Origin: Mesorhizobium sp. STM 4661
Lineage (GTDB): Bacteria > Pseudomonadota > Alphaproteobacteria > Rhizobiales > Rhizobiaceae
Direction of reading: 5' to 3'
Length of the DNA stretch: 64,000 nucleotides
Assembly: GCF_000359125.1 (NCBI RefSeq)
Contig: NZ_CAAF010000031.1
Location: 62,001 to 126,000 of the forward strand
Part shown: positions 45,405 through 54,080 of the stretch, one piece after another
How the letters are laid out: each line of letters opens with the position of its first letter
Position numbering within the stretch: the first letter of the stretch is position 1
Translations under genes and position numbers: made by a program
Notes under the pieces: model-generated
Database searches by the model: none
What the model saw: the letters and a program-made list of their open reading frames with translations, nothing else
Told to the model about the DNA's origin: nothing

Positions 45405-46553
45405 GTGTCTTTGTCCAGTTCCATCATCCGCAGGCTGCCAGTCGCTGGCCTGATCGTCGCCACGCTCGGGCTCGCCGGCTGCTCGCAGGAAAAGGCGGAA
45501 GTCAAGGAGATCATCCGCCCGGTCAAGGTGGTCGAGATCGCCAAGGCGAACGACACCCGCGAGCTCTCCTACTCCGGCTCGGTGCGTGCCCGCACCGAGA
45601 TGAATCTTGGCTTCCGCATCAACGGCAAGATCACCGAGCGCCTGGTCGATATCGGCGAGCGGGTGAAGCCGGGCGATGTCCTCGCCCGCATCGATCCCGC
45701 CGACTACGAGCTCTCGGTCAGCAGCGCCAAGGCGGCACTTGATGCCGCCGAAAGGGCCGTCGAGACAACAGGCCTTGCCCGCCGCCGCGCCGAACAGTTG
45801 TTTGCCAGGAACGTCTCGTCGAAATCGCAGCTCGAACAGGCGACCCTCAGCTACGATCAGGCGGTCGCCACCCGGGATTCCGCCCGGTCATCGCTGGATC
45901 AGGCGAAAAATCAGGTCCTCTACACCGACCTCAAGGCGGACAGGAACGGCATCGTCACATCAGTTGCCGCCGATGTCGGCCAGGTGGTCGGCTCCGGCAG
46001 TCCGGTTGTAACCGTTGCGGTCGATGGCGAAAAGGAAGTGCTGATCGCCGTCCCGGAAATGGATATCGCCCAGTTCAAGCCGGGCAAGGACGTCAAGGCG
46101 GGCTTCTGGTCCGATGACGCGCTGACGCTCGACGGCAAGGTCCGCGAGGTCGCGGGCAGCGCCGATCAGCAATCGCGTACCTTTGCCGTTCGTGTCAGCC
46201 TGCCAAACGATCCGCGCGTGCTTCTCGGCATGACCGCGACGATCGAAGCCTCGGTGGCTAACAGCCTGCAAAGCGTTGCAATTCCATTGAGCGCACTGGC
46301 GCAGAAGGATGGCCAACAGATCGTCTGGACCGTGGACCGCAACGGCGACACCGTCCATGCACGGCCGGTCAAGGTCGCCGAATTCGCGGCCGACGGCGTG
46401 CGTGTTGCCGAAGGGCTGAAGCCCGGCGACGTCGTCGTCGCCGCCGGAACGCAGTTCATGACCGAGAATCTGAAAGTAAAGCTCTCCGGCGATGCAGCAC
46501 AGCAGTCCGCGTCGGCCGAGAATGACGGCGACACCACCAGCAGCTTGCGCTGA
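45405..46553 (+). CDS. RND efflux periplasmic adaptor (HlyD/AcrA family lipoprotein)
   Basis: The 382-residue protein has a lipoprotein signal with lipobox LAGC (Cys26), a biotinyl-lipoyl domain split around a helical hairpin (~65-195; NLGFRINGKI, coiled segment with AAERAVETTGLARRRAEQLF), and beta-barrel and membrane-proximal domains to the end. It links the RND pump to an outer-membrane channel; no outer-membrane factor gene is in the window. The GTG at 45405 follows CAGGAG. Confidence 0.88.
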   Translation: MSLSSSIIRRLPVAGLIVATLGLAGCSQEKAEVKEIIRPVKVVEIAKANDTRELSYSGSVRARTEMNLGFRINGKITERLVDIGERVKPGDVLARIDPADYELSVSSAKAALDAAERAVETTGLARRRAEQLFARNVSSKSQLEQATLSYDQAVATRDSARSSLDQAKNQVLYTDLKADRNGIVTSVAADVGQVVGSGSPVVTVAVDGEKEVLIAVPEMDIAQFKPGKDVKAGFWSDDALTLDGKVREVAGSADQQSRTFAVRVSLPNDPRVLLGMTATIEASVANSLQSVAIPLSALAQKDGQQIVWTVDRNGDTVHARPVKVAEFAADGVRVAEGLKPGDVVVAAGTQFMTENLKVKLSGDAAQQSASAENDGDTTSSLR

Positions 46554-46803
46554 GGCTCAGGCGAAATGAAAGCCCCACTTGTGAACGTCCAGGCGCAAGC
46601 CACGGGTTGAGTGGGTCATGGTTTCCGGGCGGCGAGTGCCCGATTGTCGAGACGCGAGGTCGATGTACCCCCCACATCGATCCTCGTGCCCCACCACGAC
46701 GAGTGTCTCTCCGCTCGGAAAGCCTCGCCGCCCGGAAGCCAGATCGAAAATTCATGAGCAGCAAGCCGAGTGCGCTGCCGAACAATTGAACAGGACTGGC
46801 GTC

Positions 46804-49800
46804 ATGACCACCGACAGCACTGAAAAGCGGCCTTTCAATCTTTCGCGCTGGGCAATCGGCCACCCGAGCATTGCGCGATTTCTGTTCGGCCTGATCATCA
46901 TTGCCGGCGCGCTCGGCCTGATGCGCATGGGCCAGAAGGAAGACCCGGATTTCACCTTCCGCGTCATGGTCGTCCAGGCCGTCTGGCCGGGCTCCTCGAT
47001 CCAGGAGATGGAGGACCAGGTCGTCAACAAGATCGAGCGCAAACTGCAGGAGACGCCGGCTCTCGATTTCGTCCGCTCCTATACCCGCGCCGGCAGCGCC
47101 ATCATCACCGTTCAGATCAAGGGCGACACCAATCCGGCGCAGGTGGCGGATGCCTTCTACCAGGTGCGCAAGAAGGTCGGCGATATCGCTGGCGACTTGC
47201 CGCAAGGCTTGCTCGGCCCGTACTTCAATGACGAGTTCGGCGACACCTTCATCACGCTCCACTCGATCAGCGGCGATGGCTACAGCTATCCCGAGCTGAA
47301 GAAATTCGCCATCCAGGCGCGCGACATGCTGTTGACGACGCCCGGTGTCGAAAAGGCCGTCATCATCGGCGACCAGCCCGAGAAGCTCTATATCGACGTT
47401 TCGTCAAAGACGCTGGCCGAACGCGGCCTGACGCTCACCGATCTGCAGAACGCGATCAAGGGGCAGAACAATGTCGATCCGGCGGGCTCGGTCGAAACCG
47501 GCACGAACTCGGTGCGCATTTCGGTCGAGGGCGACGTGACCAAGGCTGCCGACATCCGCGAACTTCGCTTGCGCGCCGGCAACCAGGTGACGCGGCTGGG
47601 CGACATCGCGACCGTGACCTCCGGCCTCGAAGACCCCTATCAGCGCAAGTACCGTTACAACGGCCACGACAGCGTTCAGCTCGGCGTCGTCATGGCCAAG
47701 GGCTTCAACGTCACCGATGTCGGCAACGACGTCGAGGCGACCTATCAGCGCTTTGAAGAGGCGCTGCCCTATGGTGTTGCGGTCGACCAGATTTCCGACC
47801 AGCCGGAAGTCGTCAGGGATGCGGTGACCGAGTTCATGGCGGCGCTTGGCGAGGCGCTGCTGATTGTGCTCATCGTCTCGTTCCTGACGATCGGCTGGCG
47901 TTCGGGCCTGGTGATCGCGATCACCATTCCGCTCGTGCTGGCCGCCACCTTTGCCATCATGTACGAACTCGGCATCGATCTGCAGCGCATCTCGCTCGGC
48001 GCGCTGATCATTGCGCTCGGCCTTCTCGTCGACGATGCCATGATCGTCGTCGAAATGATGGAACGAAAGCTCGAGGAAGGACTGGTCAAGATCGAAGCGG
48101 CGAGCTTCGCCTATTCCTCCACCGCCTTCCCGATGCTCACCGGCACGCTGATCACCACCGCCGGCTTCATTCCGGTCGGCTTCGCCGCCTCGACCGCCGG
48201 CGAATATGTGCGCACCCTGTTCTACGTCGTCGGCATCGCGCTGGTCGTGTCCTGGTTCGTGGCGGTTTATTTCACGCCATGGCTCGGCCACATGATCCTC
48301 AAGCAGCGAAAGCATGCCGGCAGCCATCACGATGCCTTCGACACAAGCTTCTACCGCCGGCTTCGTGCCACCGTTGGCTGGGCCGTGCGCCACCGCATCA
48401 TCGTGCTGGTCATGACGCTGATGACCTTTGCCACCAGCCTGTGGGCATTCCAGTTCATCCCGCAGAACTTCTTCCCGCAATCGTCGCGTCCGGAAATCCT
48501 TGTCGACCTCTGGCTGCCGGAAGGCACCAGCATCAAGGAGGTCGAAACGCAGGCCAAGGCGCTTGAGGCCAGGATGATGGACGACCCGGACAAGCGCTTC
48601 ATCGCCACCTATATCGGCGAGGGCGCGCCGCGCTTCTTCCTGCCGCTCGACCAGCAGCTGCGCAATCCGAACTTCGCCCAGCTCCTGGTGATGGCCAAGG
48701 ACGAGCCGGCCCGCGAACGGCTGATTGTCAAGCTGCGGACGATCCTGGCGCAGGACTTCCCGTCGATCCGCGCCAAGGTCGACCGCCTGTTCCTCGGTCC
48801 GCCTACCGGCTGGCCGGTGCAGATGCGCGTCATGGGTCCGGACCGCCAGGAGGTGCGCCGCATCGCCGACGAGGTGAAGGCGAAGTTCCAGGCAAATCCG
48901 CTGCTCGGCGCCGTTCACGACGACTGGCTGGAGCCGGTGCCGGCGATGAAGCTGGTCATCGACCAGGATCGTGCCCGCGCTCTCGGCGTTACCTCGCAGC
49001 GCATCCGCCAGATGCTGCAGGGGACGATGTCCGGCGCGCCGCTCGACGATTTCCGCGACGGCGAGGAGACGGTTTCCATTGTCGCCCGCGAGCCGGAGGC
49101 AAGCCGCAAGCTGTTGTCGTCGGTCGATTCGGTCTACATCCCGACCGATTTCGGCGGCTTCGTGCCGCTGTCGCAGGTGGCCAAGGTCGTGCCGGTGCTG
49201 GAGCAGGGCATCGAATGGCGGCGCGACCGCTTGCCGACCATCAGCGTGCGCGCCACGCTGCCGGACGGCGTCCAGTCGAACGATGTCGTCACCAAGATGT
49301 ACAACGACATCAAGGGCCTGCGCGACGGTCTGGCGCCCGGCTACAACATCGAGATCCAGGGCGGTGCCGAGGATTCGGCGGAAAGCCAGGCCTCGATTGC
49401 CGCGAAAGCTCCAATCATGCTGGCCGTCATCGTGGTGCTGTTGATGATCCAGTTGCAGCATTTCGGCAAGGCGATGCTGGTGCTGGCGACCGGCCCGCTC
49501 GGCATCATCGGCGCGGCGGCGGCACTTTTGATCAGCGGCGCGCCGTTCGGTTTCGTCGCCATCCTTGGCGTCATCGCCCTGCTTGGCATCATCATGCGCA
49601 ACTCGATCATCCTGGTCGACCAGATCGATCAGGACATCGCCGCCGGCATGGAGCGCTCCGAGGCCATCATCGGCTCGGCGGTCCGCCGCTTCCGGCCGAT
49701 CGTGCTGACGGCGCTGACGGCGGTGCTGGCACTGATCCCAATCTCGCGCGGCGTCTTCTGGGGTCCGCTCGCCTATGCCATGATGGGCGGCATCCTGGTC

Positions 49801-49944
49801 GCCACCGTGCTCACCATCCTTGTCCTCCCGGCGGGCTACGCCTTGTTCTTCGGCAGGGAGCCCAAGAAGGCTGCCGAGCAGGCGCCCGAGACAGGGCAGG
49901 CGGAAGAAAGCGAAAGGCCGCAACTGGCCCTCGCGGCCGAGTGA
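46804..49944 (+). CDS. RND-family efflux pump (AcrB/HAE1-like)
   Basis: The 1046-residue inner-membrane transporter has the AcrB layout: TM1 near residues 22-40, a large periplasmic loop, TM2-6 (~345-480) with the proton-relay pair in GLLVDDAMIVVE, a second loop, and TM8-12 near the C terminus. It expels small molecules by proton exchange. The ATG at 46804 gives the normal short cytoplasmic start; the frame is open back to 46618 with unrelated residues. It lies 250 bases after the adaptor gene; that gap holds no identified feature. The export substrate is unknown. Confidence 0.92.
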   Translation: MTTDSTEKRPFNLSRWAIGHPSIARFLFGLIIIAGALGLMRMGQKEDPDFTFRVMVVQAVWPGSSIQEMEDQVVNKIERKLQETPALDFVRSYTRAGSAIITVQIKGDTNPAQVADAFYQVRKKVGDIAGDLPQGLLGPYFNDEFGDTFITLHSISGDGYSYPELKKFAIQARDMLLTTPGVEKAVIIGDQPEKLYIDVSSKTLAERGLTLTDLQNAIKGQNNVDPAGSVETGTNSVRISVEGDVTKAADIRELRLRAGNQVTRLGDIATVTSGLEDPYQRKYRYNGHDSVQLGVVMAKGFNVTDVGNDVEATYQRFEEALPYGVAVDQISDQPEVVRDAVTEFMAALGEALLIVLIVSFLTIGWRSGLVIAITIPLVLAATFAIMYELGIDLQRISLGALIIALGLLVDDAMIVVEMMERKLEEGLVKIEAASFAYSSTAFPMLTGTLITTAGFIPVGFAASTAGEYVRTLFYVVGIALVVSWFVAVYFTPWLGHMILKQRKHAGSHHDAFDTSFYRRLRATVGWAVRHRIIVLVMTLMTFATSLWAFQFIPQNFFPQSSRPEILVDLWLPEGTSIKEVETQAKALEARMMDDPDKRFIATYIGEGAPRFFLPLDQQLRNPNFAQLLVMAKDEPARERLIVKLRTILAQDFPSIRAKVDRLFLGPPTGWPVQMRVMGPDRQEVRRIADEVKAKFQANPLLGAVHDDWLEPVPAMKLVIDQDRARALGVTSQRIRQMLQGTMSGAPLDDFRDGEETVSIVAREPEASRKLLSSVDSVYIPTDFGGFVPLSQVAKVVPVLEQGIEWRRDRLPTISVRATLPDGVQSNDVVTKMYNDIKGLRDGLAPGYNIEIQGGAEDSAESQASIAAKAPIMLAVIVVLLMIQLQHFGKAMLVLATGPLGIIGAAAALLISGAPFGFVAILGVIALLGIIMRNSIILVDQIDQDIAAGMERSEAIIGSAVRRFRPIVLTALTAVLALIPISRGVFWGPLAYAMMGGILVATVLTILVLPAGYALFFGREPKKAAEQAPETGQAEESERPQLALAAE

Positions 49945-50075
49945 TCCCTGCTGGCGCATAGGATGCGCCGATCAAAAAAATGCTAGAACGCCGTACGTCT
50001 GACGTGCGGCGTTGTGGCGTCCTCCATTGCAGGGCGGCCATGTGCCCGCCTGTCACAAGGAGGAAGATCTTGACC

Positions 50076-51563
50076 ATGGCTCAGACCTCGACAGAACTTC
50101 GCCTGCCGATCGACGGACGCCATCGCCAGATGTTCATCGATGGCGCCTGGGTCGATGCCCGCTCCGGCCAGACCATGGAGACCCGCAATCCGGCGACCGG
50201 CGTGGTCATCGCCACCGTGCCGCGCGCCGACCGTCAGGACGTCGACCTGGCGGTGGCCGCGGCGCGCAAGGCCTTCGACGGGCCGTGGAGCCGGTTCAAG
50301 CCCTATGAGCGGCAGGTGCTGCTTCTCAGAACTGCCGACCTTTTCGAGAAGCACTGGGAAGAGATCAGCCGGTCGGATACGACCGACATGGGCATGCCGA
50401 TCGTGCGCACCCTGGCCAACCGCAACCGCGTCATCGGCATGCTGCGCTATTATGCCGGCATGGCGACGGCGCTGCATGGCGAGACCATCGAAAACTCGCT
50501 GCCGGGCGAAATCGTCTCCTTCACCCGCAAGGAGCCGGTCGGCGTTGTCGGCGCCATCATCCCCTGGAACGCGCCGACCGCCGCCTCGGTCTGGAAGATC
50601 GGGCCGGCGCTGGCGACAGGCTGCACCATCGTGCTGAAACCGTCGGAAGAGGCGCCGCTGACGCCGCTTTTGATCGCCGAGATCATGAACGAGGCCGGCG
50701 TGCCGGCAGGTGTCGTCAACATCGTCACCGGCACCGGCGCCGAGGCGGGAGCCGCGCTTGCCGAGCATATGGGCATCGACAAGATCGTCTTCACCGGCTC
50801 GACGGCGACCGGACAGTCGATCGTCCGTGCCTCGGCCGGCAATCTCAAGCGCGTTTCGCTAGAGCTCGGCGGCAAGTCGCCGGTCATCGTCTGCGCGGAT
50901 GCCGATCTTGAGAAAGCCGTGCCCGTGGCGGCGATGTCGGTCTTCGCCAATTCCGGCCAGATCTGTATCGCCGGCTCGCGCCTGTTCGTTGAGCGCTCCA
51001 TCCATGACGAATTCGTCGAGCGGCTGGCGGCCTACGCCAAGGGCCTCAGGATCGGCGACGGCATCGACCCGGCAACCGAAATCGGCCCGTTGGTTTCCGA
51101 GAAGCAGTTGCAGCGGGTCACTGGCTATCTCGACGTCGGAGCGGCGGAGGGTGCGACTCTCGTCACCGGCGGCGCCCGCCTGACAGAAGGTGCGCTCGCC
51201 GCCGGGAATTTTATCGCCCCGACAGTCTTCGCCGGCGTCTCGGACGACATGAAGATTGCGCGTGAAGAAATCTTCGGCCCGGTCATTTCGGCGCTGCCCT
51301 TCGATACGCTGGAGGAGGCAGTCGAGCGGGCCAACAACACCCCCTATGGCCTCGCCGCCGGGGTCTTTACCCGCAACGTCTCGACCGCGCATCAGCTGTC
51401 GCGAAAGATCCGCGCCGGCTCGGTCTGGGTCAACACCTATCACGCCATCGATCCGGCCGTGCCCTTCGGCGGCTACAAGATGAGCGGCTACGGCCGCGAG
51501 GGTGGCGCCGAGCACCTCGACGAATATCTCAACACCAAGAGCGTGTTCATCAAGATCGATTGA
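50076..51563 (+). CDS. Aldehyde dehydrogenase (NAD(P)-dependent)
   Basis: The 495-residue aldehyde dehydrogenase has the catalytic Cys in SGQICIAGSR (~300), the general-base Glu in LELGGKSPV (~265) and the nucleotide-binding IPWNAPTAASVWKI and FTGSTATG. It oxidises an aldehyde to a carboxylate; the substrate is not evident. AAGGAGGAAGA precedes the ATG at 50076. It is followed at 149 bases by the flavin monooxygenase gene, so it may process an aldehyde released by that enzyme. Confidence 0.9.
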   Translation: MAQTSTELRLPIDGRHRQMFIDGAWVDARSGQTMETRNPATGVVIATVPRADRQDVDLAVAAARKAFDGPWSRFKPYERQVLLLRTADLFEKHWEEISRSDTTDMGMPIVRTLANRNRVIGMLRYYAGMATALHGETIENSLPGEIVSFTRKEPVGVVGAIIPWNAPTAASVWKIGPALATGCTIVLKPSEEAPLTPLLIAEIMNEAGVPAGVVNIVTGTGAEAGAALAEHMGIDKIVFTGSTATGQSIVRASAGNLKRVSLELGGKSPVIVCADADLEKAVPVAAMSVFANSGQICIAGSRLFVERSIHDEFVERLAAYAKGLRIGDGIDPATEIGPLVSEKQLQRVTGYLDVGAAEGATLVTGGARLTEGALAAGNFIAPTVFAGVSDDMKIAREEIFGPVISALPFDTLEEAVERANNTPYGLAAGVFTRNVSTAHQLSRKIRAGSVWVNTYHAIDPAVPFGGYKMSGYGREGGAEHLDEYLNTKSVFIKID

Positions 51564-51711
51564 GCGCTCTGCCCGTAGAAAAATACTCCGCATCGCAGGT
51601 TCTGCAAAACAGAATTCCTTCCCAGGGCCGCAAAGCCGTCCGATCCTGCGTTGATATAGGAGCGGCAACGCCCGCCCTCATCCAGCAAGTCCTCATCCGG
51701 TGCGGTTTCCC

Positions 51712-53067
51712 ATGGCAGATATCAGGCAATTGCGGCTCGGCGCCTTCATGCGGCCCGTCAGCCTTCACACCGGCGCCTGGCGCTATCCGGGTGCCTATCC
51801 CGACGCCAATTTCAACTTCGCGCATCTCAAGCGCTTCGCGCGGACATTGGAGGCGGCGAAGTTCGACGCCTTCTTCATGGCCGACCATCTGGCCGTGCTC
51901 AACATGCCCATAGAGGCGCTGCGGCGCAGCCACACGGTGACGTCGTTCGAGCCATTCACGCTGCTATCGGCGCTGGCCGCCGTCACCGATCATATCGGGC
52001 TGGTGGCAACTGCATCGACAACTTTCGATGCGCCCTACCACATTGCCCGCCGTTTCGCCTCGCTGGACCATATCAGCGGCGGTCGCGCCGGCTGGAACAT
52101 CGTGACGACGTCCAACCCCGATGCGGCGCTGAACTTCGGCCTCGAAGAGCATGTCGAGCATGATGAGCGCTACCGGCGCGCACGCGAATTCTACGATGTC
52201 GTCACCGGCCTGTGGGACAGCTTTGCCGACGATGCCTTCATCCGCGACACCGAAAGCGGGCTTTATTTCGATCCGGCCAGGCTGCATGTGCTGGACCACA
52301 AGGGCGAACATCTGTCGGTCAAGGGGCCGCTCAACATCGCGCGGCCGGTGCAGGGCTGGCCGGTCATCGTTCAGGCCGGAGCCTCCGAGGCGGGACGCCA
52401 ACTGGCGGCCGAAACGGCGGAGGTCATCTTTGCCGCCCATGCCGATCTCGCGGCCGGGCAGCGCTTCTTCGCCGATGTGAAAGGTCGCGCGCAAAGGCTT
52501 GGCCGGTCGCGCGACGACATCAAGATCCTGCCCGGCGCCTTCGTCATTGTCGGCGACACCGTCGAGGAAGCGCAGGCCAAGCGGGCCAGGCTCGACAGCC
52601 TCGTTTATTACGCGAGCGGCATTGCCTCGCTGTCGATCGCGCTCGGCCATGATGCATCGGGTTTCGACCCGGACGCAGCCTTGCCCGAAATCCCCGAAAG
52701 CAACGCCAGCAAGAGTGGCCGCGAACGCGTCATCGAACTGGCGCGCCAGGAAAACCTGACCGTCAGGCAGCTTGCGCAGCGGCTGGGCGGCTATTCCGGC
52801 CTCGCCTTCGTCGGCACGCCAAAGACGATCGCCGACGGGATGGAGGAATGGCTGACCACGGAAGGTTCCGACGGCTTCAACATCATGTTCCCCTATCTTC
52901 CCGCCGGGCTCGACGACTTTGCCGAGAAGGTGGTGCCTGAGCTGCAGCGTCGCGGCATTTTCAGGCGGCAGTATGAGGGATCGACGCTGCGCGAAAATCT
53001 CGGCCTGAAGCGTCCGCCGAACCGCTTCTTTGAAGGCGAGGAAGCCGCGATCCGCAAGGCGGGATGA
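51712..53067 (+). CDS. LLM-class flavin-dependent monooxygenase (NtaA/SnaA/DszA family)
   Basis: The 451-residue bacterial-luciferase-like TIM barrel matches the NtaA/SnaA/DszA/SfnG family in length and in LGAFMRPVSLHTGAWRYPGA (start), ADHLAVLN, DHISGGRAGWNIVTTSNPDA (20 shown) and PVIVQAGASEAGR. Members use reduced FMN and O2 to oxidise sulfones, chelators or similar compounds. A flavin reductase gene follows on the same strand, as is usual for this two-component class. The substrate is unknown. Confidence 0.88.
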   Translation: MADIRQLRLGAFMRPVSLHTGAWRYPGAYPDANFNFAHLKRFARTLEAAKFDAFFMADHLAVLNMPIEALRRSHTVTSFEPFTLLSALAAVTDHIGLVATASTTFDAPYHIARRFASLDHISGGRAGWNIVTTSNPDAALNFGLEEHVEHDERYRRAREFYDVVTGLWDSFADDAFIRDTESGLYFDPARLHVLDHKGEHLSVKGPLNIARPVQGWPVIVQAGASEAGRQLAAETAEVIFAAHADLAAGQRFFADVKGRAQRLGRSRDDIKILPGAFVIVGDTVEEAQAKRARLDSLVYYASGIASLSIALGHDASGFDPDAALPEIPESNASKSGRERVIELARQENLTVRQLAQRLGGYSGLAFVGTPKTIADGMEEWLTTEGSDGFNIMFPYLPAGLDDFAEKVVPELQRRGIFRRQYEGSTLRENLGLKRPPNRFFEGEEAAIRKAG

Positions 53068-53228
53068 GACCGAACGAAATGCGTTGCTCGGATGGCGTCG
53101 ACGGCATCGAGATATGGGTCACCCATACGCAGGCAAGCGGCGGCTCTCTTTTTTCGACGCCGCCGCAAACAGAAAAATTATCCACGGTTTTCGGCCGTGG
53201 CGAGCATCCATTCCTTTCACTCGATCGG

Positions 53229-53253
53229 AATGTCTATAAAAATTATGGACATT
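53229..53253. promoter_or_regulatory. AT-rich inverted repeat upstream of the FMN reductase
   Basis: AATGTC (53229-53234) and GACATT (53248-53253) flank an AT-rich spacer containing CTATAAAAATTAT, which could serve as a -10 box with an overlapping operator. It stands out in GC-rich surroundings. A small hairpin CCACGG/CCGTGG is at 53182-53200. Confidence 0.4.
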
Positions 53254-53318
53254 GAAGTCGGGCTGGCAGCCCAATCCCAGTCGGGCGGTAGCCCAAAATG
53301 ATCGTGAGGCTTTCCGCC

Positions 53319-53879
53319 ATGACCAATCCGGCAGTCGTCGGTTTCTCCGGTAATTTCACGCGGCCGTCGAAGACCCGCGGCTTCGTCGATCATATCGTGA
53401 CGGAGATCTCGGGTAGATATGGCCTGGCGGCCAGCACCTATGACGTCGTCGACCTTGGCCCCAGCCTCGGCGGTGCGAAATGGGCGCGCGACCTCGATGC
53501 GCAGGCAGGCCTGATCCTGAAGCGCATCACCGCGGCAGACGTGCTCGTCGTCGGCTCGCCCACCTACAAGGGCAGCTATACCGGCCTGTTCAAGCATTTC
53601 TTCGACCTCGTTGATCCCACGGCGCTCAAGGGCAAGCCGGTGGTGCTGGCGGCGACCGGCGGCGGCGAACGGCATGCGCTGATCGTCGAGCATCAGTTGC
53701 GGCCGCTGTTCGGTTTCTTCGAGGCCTTTGCGCTGCCGACCGCCGTCTATGCTTCGGACAAGGATTTCGTCGACGGCATTCTGGCCTCCGAGGCCATCAG
53801 GGCACGGGTCGGACTGGCGGTGGATGATGTCGGTGCAGCGCTTGCCGGCCGGTCGCGCGCAAGGGTCGCCGCCGAATAG
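53319..53879 (+). CDS. NAD(P)H-dependent FMN reductase (SsuE/MsuE family)
   Basis: The 186-residue flavodoxin-like protein has VVGFSGNFTRPSKT (FMN phosphate loop), VVGSPTYKGSYTGLFKHFFD and LAATGGGERHALIVEHQLRP, all typical of SsuE/MsuE reductases. It would supply FMNH2 to the monooxygenase encoded upstream. The ATG at 53319 follows GTGAGGC by 8 bases; ATG 53298 is an alternative. The partner suggests organosulfur or related oxidation, but this is inferred. Confidence 0.87.
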   Translation: MTNPAVVGFSGNFTRPSKTRGFVDHIVTEISGRYGLAASTYDVVDLGPSLGGAKWARDLDAQAGLILKRITAADVLVVGSPTYKGSYTGLFKHFFDLVDPTALKGKPVVLAATGGGERHALIVEHQLRPLFGFFEAFALPTAVYASDKDFVDGILASEAIRARVGLAVDDVGAALAGRSRARVAAE

Positions 53880-54030
53880 CTGCCGGCGCTTAGGCCTGCC
53901 GTAACCATCCCGCACTTAATCACTGACTACTATGTGAAGCAAAACCGGCCTGCCGCGTCTTTTGCGGGCGCGGTCGGGACGCGCAGTCGCACCGGAAGGA
54001 CAAAAAGCGGGCAGCGGGATTGCGCCTTGA

Positions 54031-54064
54031 ATCACCTTGTTGTACGAACGTTCAACAAGGTGAT
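54031..54064. promoter_or_regulatory. Perfect inverted repeat before the CocE-type hydrolase operon
   Basis: ATCACCTTGTTG (54031-54042) and CAACAAGGTGAT (54053-54064) flank a 10-base centre containing the palindrome GAACGTTC. It ends 16 bases before the start codon. The central TTG-N-ACGAACGT-N-CAA looks like a TetR/BetI-type operator, and a TetR gene closes the same cluster at 61583. A leader hairpin masking translation is the other reading. Confidence 0.7.
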
Positions 54065-54080
54065 TTAACGAGTACCTGCC

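Noticed and set aside
47404..49959. 851-codon open frame antisense to the RND pump gene
   Set aside because: It is an arginine/histidine-rich shadow typical of high-GC coding DNA, with no domain pattern; the opposite strand has clear RND motifs.
53138..53200. GGCGGC/GCCGCC hairpin with a T-run in its loop after the flavin monooxygenase gene
   Set aside because: The T-run is in the loop rather than after the stem, so it does not meet the form of an intrinsic terminator.
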